Shown piece by piece: positions 10,807 through 24,100 of a stretch of DNA of 64,000 bases; position 1 is the stretch's first letter; each line of letters starts with the position of its first letter. This DNA comes from Anaeramoeba ignava (Eukaryota; Metamonada; Anaeramoebidae), in NCBI GenBank assembly GCA_028826165.1, contig JAPDFW010000075.1:355632-419631 (forward strand), read 5' to 3'. The position numbers were made by a program, and so were the translations under genes. Below the pieces are notes generated by a model. That model did no database searches, was not told the origin of the DNA, and worked only from the letters and a program-made list of their open reading frames with translations.

Positions 10807-13446
10807 ATGAATTTAGTTGTTTTTGAAAAACAAAATTGTTTTAATGAAAATCAAGAAACAAAAAAAGCTCTTCATAAATTACTTCATAATTTTTTAGTTT
10901 CAATTCCCAAAACAACATTTTCAGTTATTAAAATAAATCGGTTAAAAAATTTTAATTAAAAAAATTAAATTATAAAAATTTAAATTAAAAATTTCAATTA
11001 AAAATTTAAATTAAAAATTTAATTAGATGGGGAAATTTTAGACCAAGAATTCTTCGTTTAACTGGATTTGGAATGCTAAATATTAGACCAAAAGAACAAA
11101 TTTCAGAAAAACAAAAAAAAATATTAAATAAATTTTGTGACGAATCAGATTTTTTATTAGGAAATATTACAGAATTTTTTCTTTATTCTGAAATTCAAAA
11201 AGTTACTCTTTTAGATCCTAAATTATTTATAATTGAATCCCAAAATAGACATCCTCATCGTTACTTTTGTGATATTGCCTTTTTTTTATCAAAAGAAATT
11301 GCAAGTCGTTGTTCTATTCAGTTTTATTTGTTTGATAGAAAAAATCCTTTTGTTTTTAAAACTATGACAAATTTAAAAGCTATGAATTATGTTACTCAAA
11401 AAAATCAAAATAAAAAAATTATTCAAACTGATTTTATTGATCTTACTCCTGATTCAATGCTTCCCAAACAATCAGAAAATCAAAATCAAAATCAAAATCA
11501 AATTGAAAATGAAAATCAAAATCAAATTCAAAATCAAAATCAAAATCAAAATCAAAATCAAAATCAAATTGAAAATGAAAATCAAATTGAAAATCAAAAT
11601 GAAAATCAAATTGAAAATCAAAATCAAATTGAAAATCAAAATCAAATTGAAAATCAAAATCAAATTGAAAATCAAAATCAAATTGAAAATCAAAATGAAA
11701 ATCAAAATGAAAATCAAAATGAAAATCAAAATCAAATTGAAAATCAAAATCAAAATCAAAATCAAATTGAAAATCAAAATCAAAATCAAAATCAAAATCA
11801 AAATCAAATTGAAAATGAAAATCAAAATCAAAATCAAAATCAAAATCAAAATCAAAATCAAAATCAAAATCAAATTGAAAATCAAATTGAAAATCAAAAT
11901 GAAAATCAAAATGAAAATCAAAATCAAAATCAAAATGAAAATCAAAATGAAAATCAAAATCAAAATCAAAATCAAAATCAAAATCAAAATCAAATTGAAA
12001 ATCAAATTGAAAATCAAAATGAAAATCAAAATGAAAATCAAAATCAAAATGAAAATCAAAATCAAAATCAAAATCAAAATCAAAATCAAAATCAAAATCA
12101 AAATCAAAATCAAAATGAAAATCAAAATCAAAATCAAAATCAAATCAAAATCAAATTGAAAATCAAAATCAAAATCAAAATCAAATTGAAAATCAAAATC
12201 AAAATCAAAATCAAAATCAAAATCAAAATCAAAATCAAAATCAAATCAAAATCAAATTGAAAATCAAATTGAAAATCAAAATCAAATTCAAAATCAAAAT
12301 GAAAATCAAAATCAAAATCAAAATCAAAATCAAAATCAAAATCAAAATCAAAATCAAAATCAAAATGAAAATCAAATTAAAAATCAAATTAAAAATCAAA
12401 ATCAAAATGAAAATCAAATTAAAAATAAAATTCAAAATCAATTAAAAAAAAATCAAATTATCAAAATAAAAAAAGAAAATAACTTTAAATATCCACATTC
12501 AGAAGAACCAGAAGATAATCGTGATAGCCTTGATATAAGTTCACAAAGTATTCAATCAGATGATGAAATTTTATATGCACAAAAATTAGTGATTAATTAT
12601 GAATTTTATACATCAAAACTCGAGAAAGAAAATTATGGAATAATTAGTAAATTTGATTTCTTAATTCCATGCACTTTGAAATTATTATCATTAAAAGGAA
12701 TAGAACTTTCAGAAATTGTTTTGGAAAATAAACTTCTTGATATTATGTCTGAAAATTCAAAAAAGAAAATTGAAAATTTTAAAAGAGATTTAAGAATAAA
12801 TCAACAAAATATCTCAAATTTAAGTGTAAAAATTCGCAAATTTATTCAACAAATTAGATTTGAAACAATAAAAAAATTAAAAGAAAAAGAAAATGAAACA
12901 GATTTAGAAAATATTGAAATAATAAATGCAATTCTTGAAAGATTATTAGAAGAAATGATCATTTCACCAAATTTTGATAAAATTAATGGATTTATCAAAA
13001 AGAAAAATGAATTAGAAGATCAAAAAATTCATGATCAAATCCAAAAATTGAAGAAAAAGAATTTTGATTATTTTGGATTGCCAAATCAATTATCAAAAAT
13101 TGATTGGAGTCTTTCTTCAAGAATTTTACGTACTTTTAATATTTGCAAACTTCCTTATGAATTTTTAAATGTTCTTCTTACAACTGCTGATAGTGTTTTT
13201 CATACAATTAACTCTAATATTTTGAATCATGATATTCAAAGTGAACCTAATAAATTGGTTACTGGTGATGATTTTCTTCCAATTTTTGTTTTTGTTCTTG
13301 TAAATTCTCAAATTGAAAATTTGGTTTCTATTTCAGAATATTTAATTGATTATTCAGATCCAAAAGAAATGAATCATGAATCTGGTTATTATTTAACCAC
13401 TTTTTGCTCTTCAATTCAGTTTATTAAAACTTCTGAAAATTTATAA
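10807..13446 (+). CDS. VPS9-domain protein (Rab5-type GEF) with Asn/Gln repeat linker; frame broken
   Basis: Exon 1 is 10807-10940, intron gttaaa...ttag, exon 2 starts at 11027. The N-terminal ~200 residues resemble a PH-like fold (INRWGNFRPRILRLTGFGML, later ITEFFLYSEIQKVTLLDPKL and HRYFCDIAFFL); this is a fold guess. A linker of about 320 residues of QN, EN and IE repeats follows. The C-terminal ~250 residues are a VPS9 domain: DDFLPIFVFVLVNSQIENLV, SEYLIDYSDP, then SGYYLTTFCSSIQFI. VPS9 domains load GTP onto Rab5/Rab21-type GTPases on early endosomes. Two single-A losses in the repeat (near 12143 and 12244) move the frame by two bases; read literally, translation stops at 12260 before the VPS9 part. 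Both flanks are otherwise coding-like, so this is an assembly error or a damaged allele. Confidence 0.75.
11476..12450 (+). repeat. Hexanucleotide codon repeat (AAAATC/AAAATG/AAATTG) inside VPS9 gene
   Basis: Mixed tandem hexamers caaaat, gaaaat and caaatt encode the QN/EN/QI linker. Higher-order copies are visible: a block containing caaaatcaaatcaaaatc and then aaattgaaaatc occurs twice about 102 bp apart, each with the same missing base. Confidence 0.9.
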
Positions 13447-13489
13447 AATCAAAAAAGAAAACAAAAGAAATTTTTATTAAATTTTCAAA

Positions 13490-16370
13490 AAAGATTTAAT
13501 AAAGATTTTTAATTAATTTTACATTAATTTTGGAATAATATTTAATTAATAATTTATTAATAAATTTATTTATAATTTAATAATTAAATAGATTTAAATT
13601 AATAATTAATATTTTATTATTAATTTAATTGATAATTTATATTTAATATTTTTTAATTAATTTTATATTAATTTTGAAATAATATTTAATTAATAATTTA
13701 TTAATAAATTTATTTATAATTTAATAATTAAATTGATTTAAATTAATAATTAATATTTTATTATTAATTTAATTGATAATTTTTATTTAATATTTTTAAT
13801 TAATTTTATATTAATTTTGAAATAATATTTAATTAATTATTTATTAATAAATTTATTTATAATTTAATAATTAAATAGATTTAAATTAAATAATTAATAT
13901 TTTTATTATTAATTTAATTGATAATTTATATTTAATATTTTTATTTAATTTTATATTAATTTTGGAATAATGTTTAATTAATATTTTATTAATAAATTTA
14001 TTTATAATTTAATAATTAAATATATTTAAATTTATAATTAATATTTTATTATTAATTTAATTGAGTAATTTATATTTAATATTTTTAATTAAATTTATAT
14101 TAATTTTGAAATAATATTTTATTAATAATTTATTAATAAATTTATTTATAATTTAATAATTAAATAGATTTAAATTAATAATTAATATTTTATTATTAAT
14201 TTAATTGATAATTTTTATTTAATATTTTTAATTAATTTTATATTAATTTTGGAATAATATTTAATTTATTATTTATTAATAAATTTATTTATAATTTAAT
14301 AAATAAATATATTTAAATTAATAATTAATATTTTATTATTATTAATTGATAATTTATATTTAATATTTTTAATTAATTTTATATTAATTTTTGAAATAAT
14401 GTTTTATCAATAATTTATTAATAAATTTATTTATAATTTAATAATTAAATATATTTAAATTGATAATTAATATTTTTATTTATTAATTTAATTGATAAAT
14501 TTATATTTAATATTTTTAATTAAATTTATATTAATTTTGAAATAATATTTTATTAATAATTTATTAATAAATTTATTTATAATTTAATAATTAAATATAT
14601 TTAAAATTAATAATTAATATTTTATTATTAATTTAATTGATATATTTTTAATATTTTTATTTAATTTTATATTAATTTTGGAATAATATTTAATTTATTA
14701 TTTATTAATAAATTTATTTATAATTTAATAATTAAATATATTTAAATTGATAATTAATATTTTATTATTAATTTAATTGATAATTTATATTTAATATTTT
14801 TAATTAAATTTATATTAATTTTGGAATAATATTTAATTAATAATTTATTAATAAATTTATTTATAATTTAATAATTAAATATATTTAAATTAATAATTAA
14901 TATTTTATTATTAATTTAATTGATAATTTTTATTTAATATTTTTAATTAAATTTATATTAATTTTGGAATAATGTTTAATTAATATTTTATTAATAAATT
15001 TATTTATAATTTAATAATTAAATATGATTTAAATTGATAATTAATATTTTATTATTAATTTAATTGATAATTTATATTTAATATTTTTAATTAAATTTAT
15101 ATTAATTTTGAAATAATATTTTATTAATTATTTATTAATAAATTTATTTATAATTTAATAATTAAATAGATTTAAATTAATAATTAATATTTTTATTATT
15201 AATTTAATTGATAATTTTTATTTAATATTTTTAATTAATTTTATATTAATTTTGGAATAATGTTTAATTAATAATTTATTAATAAATTTATTTATAATTT
15301 AATAATTAAATATATTTAAATTGATAATTAATATTTTATTATTAATTTAATTGATAATTTATATTTAATATTTTTAATTAATTTTATATTAATTTTGAAA
15401 TAATATTTAATTAATAATTTATTAATAAATTTATTTATAATTTAATAATTAAATTGATTTAAATTAATAATTAATATTTTATTATTAATTTAATTGATAA
15501 TTTTATATTTAATATTTTTAATTAAATTTTATATTAATTTTTGGAATAATATTTAATTAATTATTTATTAATAAATTTATTTATAATTTAATAATTAAAT
15601 AGATTTAAATTTATAATTAATATTTTATTATTAATTTAATTGATAATTTATATTTAATATTTTTAATTAATTTTATATTAATTTTTAAATAATATTTAAT
15701 TAATAATTTATTATTAAATTTATTTATAATTTAATAATTAAATAGATTTAAATTAATAATTAATATTTTTATTATTAATTTAATTGATAATTTATATTTA
15801 ATATTTTTAATTAATTTTTATATTAATTTTGAAATAATATTTAATTAATTAATTTATTATTAAATTTATTTTATAATTTAATAATTAAATATATTTAAAT
15901 TGATAATTAATATTTTATTATTAATTTAATTGATAATTTATATTTAATATTTTTAATTAAATTTATATTAATTTTGAAATAATATTTAATTTTATTAATA
16001 AATTTATTTATAATTTAATAATTAAATTGATTTAAATTGATAATTAATATTTTATTATTAATTTAATTGATAATTTTTATTTAATATTTTTAATTAATTT
16101 TATATTAATTTTGGAATAATATTTAATTTATTATTTATTAATAAATTTATTTATAATTTAATAATTAAATAGATTTAAATTTAATAATTAATATTTTATT
16201 ATTAATTTAATTGATAATTTATATTTAATATTTTTTAATTAATTTTATATTAATTTTGAGATAATATTTATTAATTATTTTATTAATAAATTTATTTATA
16301 ATTTAATAATTAAATAGATTTAAATTAATAATTAATATTTTATTATTAATTTAATTGATAATTTTTTTAA
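13490..16370. repeat. ~145-bp AT satellite, about 20 tandem copies
   Basis: A unit with attaattttggaataatattt, aataatttattaataaattt, atttataatttaataattaa and attaatattttattattaat repeats about every 145 bp with few changes (gga/gaa variants, small indels), in head-to-tail order. It fills the whole gap between the VPS9 and coiled-coil genes. No coding frame. Confidence 0.93.
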
Positions 16371-16576
16371 TTGTTTTTATTTTAAGTTGTTTTTATCAAT
16401 TTTTTGAAATAATAACGTTATTAAAAATTTAAATAAAAATAGAGAACAATAAAAAAAAGAAAAAATTTAATTAAAAAATTTTTTTTTCATTTTTCATTTT
16501 TCATTTTTAATTTTTCTTTTAATTTTTATTTTTCATTATTGTTTTTATTATTTAAATATTATAAAAAGAGAAAAAG

Positions 16577-17431
16577 ATGTCTTTTAATTCAGATTCACCA
16601 GTTCCTATTTCAGATTCTGATAAAGCTTTACAATCTTTTGATAATTCATTTAATGGTAAAAAAATAAAAAAATTTAAAATAAAATAATAAAAAGAAATAA
16701 TTAAATTTTTTTCCTTTTTTTATTCTTTTTATATTTTATAGTTGATCAACAGTAATTTATCTTTTTATAGATTTTTTTTAAATATAAATTTTAAATATAA
16801 ATTTTTTTAATTTTTTAAAAACAGATCAAAATTCGCAGCTTTTGATTCTTTTGATTCAGATGATTATATATTTAATGAAATAATTGATTTTGATAATATA
16901 AAAGATATAGAATATGAAGAATTTATTCGAGAACAAAAGTAAAAAAAAATTAAATCTAAATCTAAATTAAATTAATTCCAAAAAAAAATTCTCATTTAAA
17001 TTTTGAATTTAAACAAAAATATAAAAAGATTAATTGAAGAATTAATTTCTCTTCGTGAAGGAAATCAAGAACTTAAAAATCAAGAAAAAGAATTAATTAA
17101 TTCAGTTAAAGAACTTAAAATAGAAATTAATAAAGAAAAACAAGTTCGAGAAAAACAAACAAAAGAACTTGAAAATCAAAGAGAAATGCTTGAATATTTA
17201 ATCAATAAAATAACTGATGAAAATATAAATGCAGATACTCAAACTCCTGAATCTTGTTCTTTGGAAGAAATTGAAGCTGATATGGCAACTTATTCTGCTC
17301 TTTTAAAAACTGAATATTTAAATCAACAAACAAAAATTCTTGAATATAAACATGAAATTCAACAACTTAAAAAAAGAAAAGAAAAAGCTGTCAACAAACC
17401 AAATCAAAATCTCAAAAAGAAAGCATTTTAA
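16577..17431 (+). CDS. Small coiled-coil protein, unrecognised
   Basis: Four exons: 16577-16655, 16742-16751 (a 10-nt exon), 16825-16938 and 17029-17431, joined frame open for 201 aa. I do not recognise the family. Residues 1-67 are acidic and Ser/Asp-rich (NSDSPVPISDSDKA, FDSFDSDDYIFNEII). Residues ~70-200 form a long charged coiled coil with heptad pattern (EELISLREGNQELKNQ, VKELKIEINKEKQ), interrupted by TDENINADTQTPESC, and end with basic LKKKAF. The acceptor of exon 4 is the first AG after the donor at 16939. Upstream there is a run of TTTCATTTTTC elements. A structural or adaptor role is likely but unproven. Confidence 0.65.
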
Positions 17432-17649
17432 ATTATAATAATTTAAATTCAAACAAAAAAAAAATAAACAAAAATTTGAAAATTTGGATTTCATGTAAAA
17501 GAAAAATAAACAATAATTGGAAAGTGGATTTCATGTAAAAAGAAAAAAAAATCATTTACAAATTATATTTTTTACTTGTTTTTGTTTTTTTAAATAAATT
17601 AAAAAAAGCATTTATTTATAATTTCTTTTTTACTTTTTTACTTTTTTAT

Positions 17650-20600
17650 TTAATTTCCTAAATCAAAAATTAAAAGTAATTGTAAAATTCGAGAATTATG
17701 AAAAACAAGATCAAATATTTGATCAAGAGTTAAATCAAAATTTGTTTTTGTTTTTGAATATTGTTGACGAATTTCTTGAATTATTTTTTGAACCAAAGTT
17801 TTTGTTTCAGTTTGAGAAGAAGAAATTAAAGAAATCCAAACAGATAAAATTTTAGAAAAATCTTGACTTTTAATTAAATCAACAGATCCAAATAATTCTT
17901 GAAATAAAACTAAAATGATTTTGAAATTAAAATTTTAAAAAATAAAAATTGAATTGAATAATTTTTGTTTTAATCAATTAACTAACCTTTTATTTTTTCA
18001 AAAGGATGTCCTGATGAAATTATTATTAAGGATGTAAATAAATCAATAATTTGTATTTCGTTATTTGAATCATGTTCAATAATTTCAATTAATTTTCTAA
18101 TTATTCCTCTGTGTGAAAGAGTTAATCCAGAAAGAAATGAAACAATATCTTCAAATGATAAATTTGGTTTTTCATGATCTTCTTTCCATTCATCATATTT
18201 TGCTTTTAGTTGTATAGGTGTAAATATACTTAATCTTCGAAGTTCAACAACTTGTTTATGATTATAACTTAATAAATTTTCTTTTTTTTGTTCATTTCCC
18301 TTTTTAAATTTTTAAATAAATTTTAAAATAAATATTTAAAATAAATTTTTAAATCAATATTTAAATCAATATTTAAATAAATTTTTATCCGATTTTTAAA
18401 TAAATTTTTAAATAAATATTTAAAATAAATTTTTAAATAAATTTTTAAATAAATTTTTAAATAAATTTTTAAATAAATTTTTAAATAAATTTTTAAATAA
18501 ATTTTTATCCGATTTTTAAATAAATTTTTAAATAAATTTTTAAATAAATTTTTAAATAAATTTTAAATAAATTTTTAAATAAATTTTTAAATAAATATTT
18601 AAATAAATTTTGATTTTTAAATCAATTTTTAAATAGATTTTTAAATAAATTTTTAAATAAATATTTAAATCAATTTTAAATAAATTTTTAAATAAATTTT
18701 TATCCGATTTTTAAATCAATATTTAAATAAATTTTTATCCGATTTTTTAAATAAATATTTAAATAAATTTTTAAATAAATATTTAAAATAAATTTTTAAA
18801 TAAATATTTAAATAGATATTTAAATAAATTTTTAAATAAATATTTAAATAAATTTTTAAATAAATTTTTAAATAAATATTTAAATAAATTTTTAAATAAA
18901 TTTTTAAATAAATTTTTAAATCAATTTTTAAAATAAATTTTTATCCGATTTTTAAATAAATTAAAATAAATTTTTAAATAAATTTTTAGAATAAATTTTT
19001 AAATAAATATTTAAATAAATATTTATCCGATTTTAAATCAATTTTTAAATAAATATTTAAATAAATTTTTATCCGATTTTTAAATCAATTTTTAAATGAA
19101 AAATATTTAAATAAATTTTTATCCGATTTTTAAATCAATTTTAAATAAATATTTAAATAAATTTTTAAATAAATTTTTAAATCAATTTTAAATAAATATT
19201 TAAATAAATTTTGATTTTGATTTTTAAATCAATTTTAAATAAATTTTTAAATAAATTTTAAAATAAATTTTAAATAAATATTTAAATAAATTTTAAAATA
19301 AATTTTTAAATAAATTTTTAAATAAATTTTTATCCGATTTTTAATTAAATATTTATCCGATTTTTAAATAAATTTTTAAATAAATTTTAAAATAAATATT
19401 TAAATAAATTTTTAAATTAAATTTTTAATTTTAAATTACATTTTGATTTTAAACTTGGCTTTATTAACTGCTTGAATCCATTTTACTTTTTCATTCTCAT
19501 CTTTACATCGAAAATTAAAAGTTCTTCTTTTTGATTCTTCTATTGGAGCAATTGAAAAAGCATTTTTTGATTTTGGATTTACAACTATTTTCACATCACA
19601 TAAAGGAACTTCACCAAGAGCACTTGTATCCTGAATATTGTTTGAATTTTATTTTGATTTTGATTTTGATTTTAAATTTGATTTTGATTTTCATTTTTAA
19701 TTTGATTTTGATTTTCAATTTGATTTTCATTTTGATTTTGATTTTGATTTTTATTTTGATTTTGATTTTGATTTTGATTTTGATTTTGATTTTGATTTTG
19801 ATTTTGATTTTGATTTTGATTTTGATTTTGATTTTGATTTTGATTTTGATTTTGATTTTGATTTTGATTTTGATTTTGATTTTGATTTTGATTTTGATTT
19901 TGATTTTGATTTTGATTTTGATTTTGATTTTGATTTTGATTTTGATTTTGATTTTGATTTTGATTTTGATTTTGATTTTGATTTTGATTTTGATTTTGAT
20001 TTTGATTTTAATTTTAATTTTAATTTTGATTTTGATTTTGATTTTGATTTTGATTTTGATTTATATTTATATTTAATTCAAATATTATTTTTTTACTGTT
20101 GGTGATTTATAATAAAAAAGACCAGAATCTTTCAAAATAAACCAACGTTTTTTCCAACTACGATATCCACCACCTTGTTTTTTCATATATCCTCTCATTT
20201 CAGGATGTTGAAATTTTTTTAATTCTTTCTATAAAATAAAATTAAAATAAATTCTTTTTCTTCTTTTTCTTCTTTTTAAAAAAAATATTTCCTGAATTTA
20301 CTTTTGCAATAGAAATTGCACATTGAATTGCATCAATCCATTCAAATTGTTCTTTTTCATCTGATGCTTGAAAAGTAAATATTCTATATAAAGTATGTAT
20401 TTCAATTCCATATTGCAATGTTTGATTAATTGCAACACTTTTAGCTTGATTTAAATTAACAAAATTCTTCAATTTTTTTTTCTGTTGAAAAATTAATTTT
20501 CAATCCAAATTTTTTTTTTTTCAATTAAAATTTTTCTTAATTAAAATTATAAATAGAATTAAAATTATAAATACATCTTCAGAATCATAATAATAAAGAA

Positions 20601-20950
20601 TACGATCAGATTTTAAACAAAACCTTTTATAATTATTAAATTATAATAATTATTTAAAATAAAAAAAAATATAAAAGAAAAAAGTTTAATTTAATAAAAA
20701 TTTACCATCTTTTTCTCCAATTATTTCTTTGATAAGCTTGTTTATTAATCCATCCTTCTTTGTTTACAAACTAAATTATTATTTATTTATTTTGTTTTTT
20801 AAAAAATTAAAAATTAAAAATAAAAAATTAAAAAAGAGGAAAATAAAATGAAAAGAAAATAAAAGAAAAGAGAATTACAATAACTTGACTTGCATGTTCA
20901 ATTTCTGGATATTTATTTAAATTAGGAGAAAAATCAAATTGAGGTTCCAT
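17650..20950 (-). CDS. Tandem PH-domain protein with EF-hand-like C-terminus
   Basis: Eight exons on the minus strand: 20950-20879, 20770-20706, 20623-20575, 20481-20302, 20228-20097, 19630-19469, 18299-17987 and 17909-17650, about 410 aa. PH1 (exons 2-4): GWINKQAYQRNNWRKRWFCL, RILYYYDSED, then FEWIDAIQCAI. PH2 (exons 5-6): GYMKKQGGGYRSWKKRWFIL, GLFYYKSP, GEVPLCDVKIVV, then KWIQA. The C-terminal ~190 residues are helical (LSFEDIVSFLSGLTLSHRG, HPFEKIKVLFQELFGS) and resemble degenerate EF-hands of calcineurin-B style, with no clear calcium loops. Likely role is phosphoinositide-dependent membrane binding. The donor of exon 6 (GTTAAT at 19468) was chosen because it keeps frame with exon 7; it is the least certain junction. 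Introns 5 and 6 are filled with repeats. Confidence 0.8.
18305..19435. repeat. Intron array of 12-13-bp units with ATCCGATTTTT inserts (PH gene intron 6)
   Basis: Units aaatttttaaat and aaatatttaaat repeat through about 1.1 kb. A variant ttatccgatttttaaa appears about ten times (for example near 18387, 18505, 18705, 18945, 19067 and 19330). It is the only recurrent CpG-containing word in the array. The transcribed strand lacks GT and nearly lacks AG. Confidence 0.85.
19640..20075. repeat. (TTTTGA)n hexamer array (PH gene intron 5)
   Basis: Starts with mixed ttttga/tttaaa/tttcat hexamers and becomes a pure run of ttttga, about 40 perfect copies between ~19757 and 20003. It lies between the donor at 20096 and the acceptor at 19631. 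The long plus-strand ORF of Ile-Leu repeats across it is an artefact. Confidence 0.92.
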
Positions 20951-21176
20951 AATAATAATTATAATAAAATAATAATAAAATAGAAAAATAAAAATGAAAA
21001 AAAAAAATGAAAAAAATTTTTTTTGGATTTTTAATTATTCTTTTTAAAAAAAAAGCAAAAAAAAAAAAATCAATCCAAAAAAATCAATCAATTAAAAGAA
21101 ATCAATCAAAAAAAAAAAGGGAAAAAGAATTCAAAAGGAAAAATTGAATTTTAAAAAGGGAAATAAAAAAGGGATT

Positions 21177-24100
21177 TTAACTGTTCCATTGAGTTCGAAC
21201 AAAAACTAAACAACCACAAATTATTCCAAGAATGATCATATAAAGATTGATTTTTTTCCATTTTTTTTCAGTTCCAATAACCCAAACAAGGATTAAAACA
21301 ACATAACCAAAAGCAAAACCACGAGCAACATCTATAAATACAGGAATTAAAATTGTTGAAATAATAATTGGTGTAGTTTCAACAATATTTTGGAATTCTG
21401 TGTCTAAATTTTGATTTAATTTTAATTTTTGATTTTAATTTTAATTTTGATTTAATTTTAATTTTAATTTTGATTTTAAATTTAATTTACATTCAAACAT
21501 TCTTAATAATTTTGCTGTTGTAAATATAAGAATACTTCCTGTTGCTCCTGCTGGAATTAAATTAAAAAGTGGAAAGATTAAAATTGATAAAAAATAAAGT
21601 AATCCAGCTACAACTGAAGGAAATCCAGTTCTAAAATTTAAATAAATATTAAAATAAATATTAAAATAAATATTAAATTAAATATTAAATTAAATATTAA
21701 AATAAATATTAAAATAAATATTAAAATAAATATTAAAATAAATATTTAAAATAAATATTAAAATAAATATTTAATTAAATATTAAAATAAATATTAAATT
21801 AAATATTAAATTAAATATTAAAATAAATATTAAAATAAATATTAAATTAAATATTAAAATAAATATTAAAATAAATATTAAAATAAATATTAAAATAAAT
21901 ATTAAAATAAATATTAAAATAAATATTAAATATTAAAATAAATATTAAAATAAATATTTAAATAAATATTAAAAATAAATATTAAATTAAATATTAAAAT
22001 AAATATTTAAATAAATATTAAAATAAATATTTAAATAAATATTTAAAATAAATATTAAAATAAATATTAAAAATAAATATTTAAATAAATATTAAAATAA
22101 ATATTAAAAAATAAATATTAAAATAAATATTAAAATAAATATTAAAAATAAATATTTAAATAAATATTAAAATAAATATTTAAATAAATATTAAAATAAA
22201 TATTAAAATAAATATTAAAATAAATATTTAAATAAATATTAAAATAAATATTTAAATAAATATTTAAATAAATATTAAAATAAATATTGGAATAAATATT
22301 AAAATAAATATTGGAATAAATATTAAAATAAATATTAAAATAAATATTAAAATAAATATTAAAATAAATATTAAATTAAATATTAAAATAAATATTAAAA
22401 TAAATATTAAAATAAATATTAAAATAAATATTAAAATAAATATTGAAATAAATATTAAATAATATTTAAACAAACTTTGCACCAATTGCAGCACCAACAC
22501 AAGATTCAACAGCAACAGTTAAAGGAACAGTACCAAAAACAGCACCAACTAAAGACCAAGCAGCAACAAGAATTAAAATACGTCTTATACTATTTTTTTT
22601 TGGATTAGCAACTAAATTTGAAAAAGCTTCAGTATCATATTTAATTTCTTCCAAAAAAGTAAATTGGATAGCAGTTAAAGTAACACATAAAATAGCAATA
22701 ATACTACTTGCAATATTTGAAAAAACATAAAGAAAAGGTTTGGAAGCTGGATAACTAAAGCTCATTTTAAAAGCTGTTTTAGTAAGACTTGGTGAAAACC
22801 AATCATTCACTTGAAGATTTTCTGTTGATGCAGTTGAAATTAAAAATGCAATTGCTGAAATTAAAACAGAATTAATAAATATCCATGAAAAATCTCTTGT
22901 AATTCCATAAACTAAAAAAATTAATGTTAAAATCCCTATTAAAGCATTATAATTTGGTTCAAATGTAAATCTTGGAGTTAAAGCTAAAATATCAAATAAT
23001 CCAAATTTTCCAATATAAAGTCCCAACTTTATTTTTAAATTTAATTTGAATTTTGATTTGAATTTTTATTTGAATTTTTAAATTTTTGAAATTTTGAATA
23101 TTTACTCCATAAGATATTCCAATACGAAATGAAGAAGGAAAAGCTTTAATAATTGGGAAAAAAGAAATTCCAATCTTTAATTGAGTAAAAAAAAAATTTA
23201 ATTATAAAATTAATTATAAAATTTAATTATAAAATTAATTATAAAATGAATTTTGTTTACAGAGATAACTAAAGCAAATAAACTTTGTAAGAAAAATAAA
23301 CTTAAAGAAGATTTCCAATCAAATTCATAATAATCTTGAAGAGGATTAACTAAAAAAGCAGCTTGAAGAGAATCAACTGTAATTATTAAAGGAATTCCAA
23401 TTAAAAAACCTGAAGAAATTGTTGCTAAACCCATTGCTAAATAAATTAAAATTGATTTTGAAATTAAAATTCATTTTGAAATTAAAATTGATTTTGAAAT
23501 TGAAATTGATTTTGAAATTGATTTTGAAATTAAAATTGATTTTGAAATTTAAATTGATTTTGAAATTGAAATTGATTTTGAAATTAAAATTGATTTTAAA
23601 ATTCATTTTGAAATTAAAATTGATTTTGAAATTAAAATTGATTTTGAAATTTAAATTGATTTTGAAATTAAAATTCATTTTGAAATTAAAATTCATTTTG
23701 AAATTGAAATTGATTTTGAAATTGAAATTGATTTTGAAATTGAAATTGATTTTGAAATTGATTTTGAAATTGAAATTAAAATTGATTTTGAAATTCATTT
23801 TGATTTTGAAATTGATTTTGAAATTAAAATTACTAAAACAAGTTGCTACAAATGCTGTATGTGTATCCATTTTGGCTTGTGCTAATACTTTTGGTGTTGT
23901 TCCAATAAGTTCTTTTTTTTTTTATTTTAAAATTAATTTATTTAAAATTTAAATGAATTTTATTTAAAAGTTTTTATACCAATTGTAACAAAAAACATTG
24001 CAATTCCTGCAAGAATTTCAATCATAAATGTTGAATTTCGAGAAGAAATTTCAAAATAATCATCAATCATTTGAATATATTTATTTTCAAATGGTGAAGT

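Noticed and set aside
11472-12143. Long minus-strand ORF of Ile/Leu/Phe repeats
   Set aside because: Antisense shadow of the VPS9 gene codon repeat; hexamer arrays stay open in several frames.
19531-20076. Plus-strand ORF of Ile-Leu repeats
   Set aside because: Lies on the (TTTTGA)n intron array, antisense to the PH gene, with splice sites explaining the region.
23419-23952. Plus-strand ORF across permease intron 2
   Set aside because: Repeat-born open frame; the minus strand gives a complete permease when the array is spliced out.
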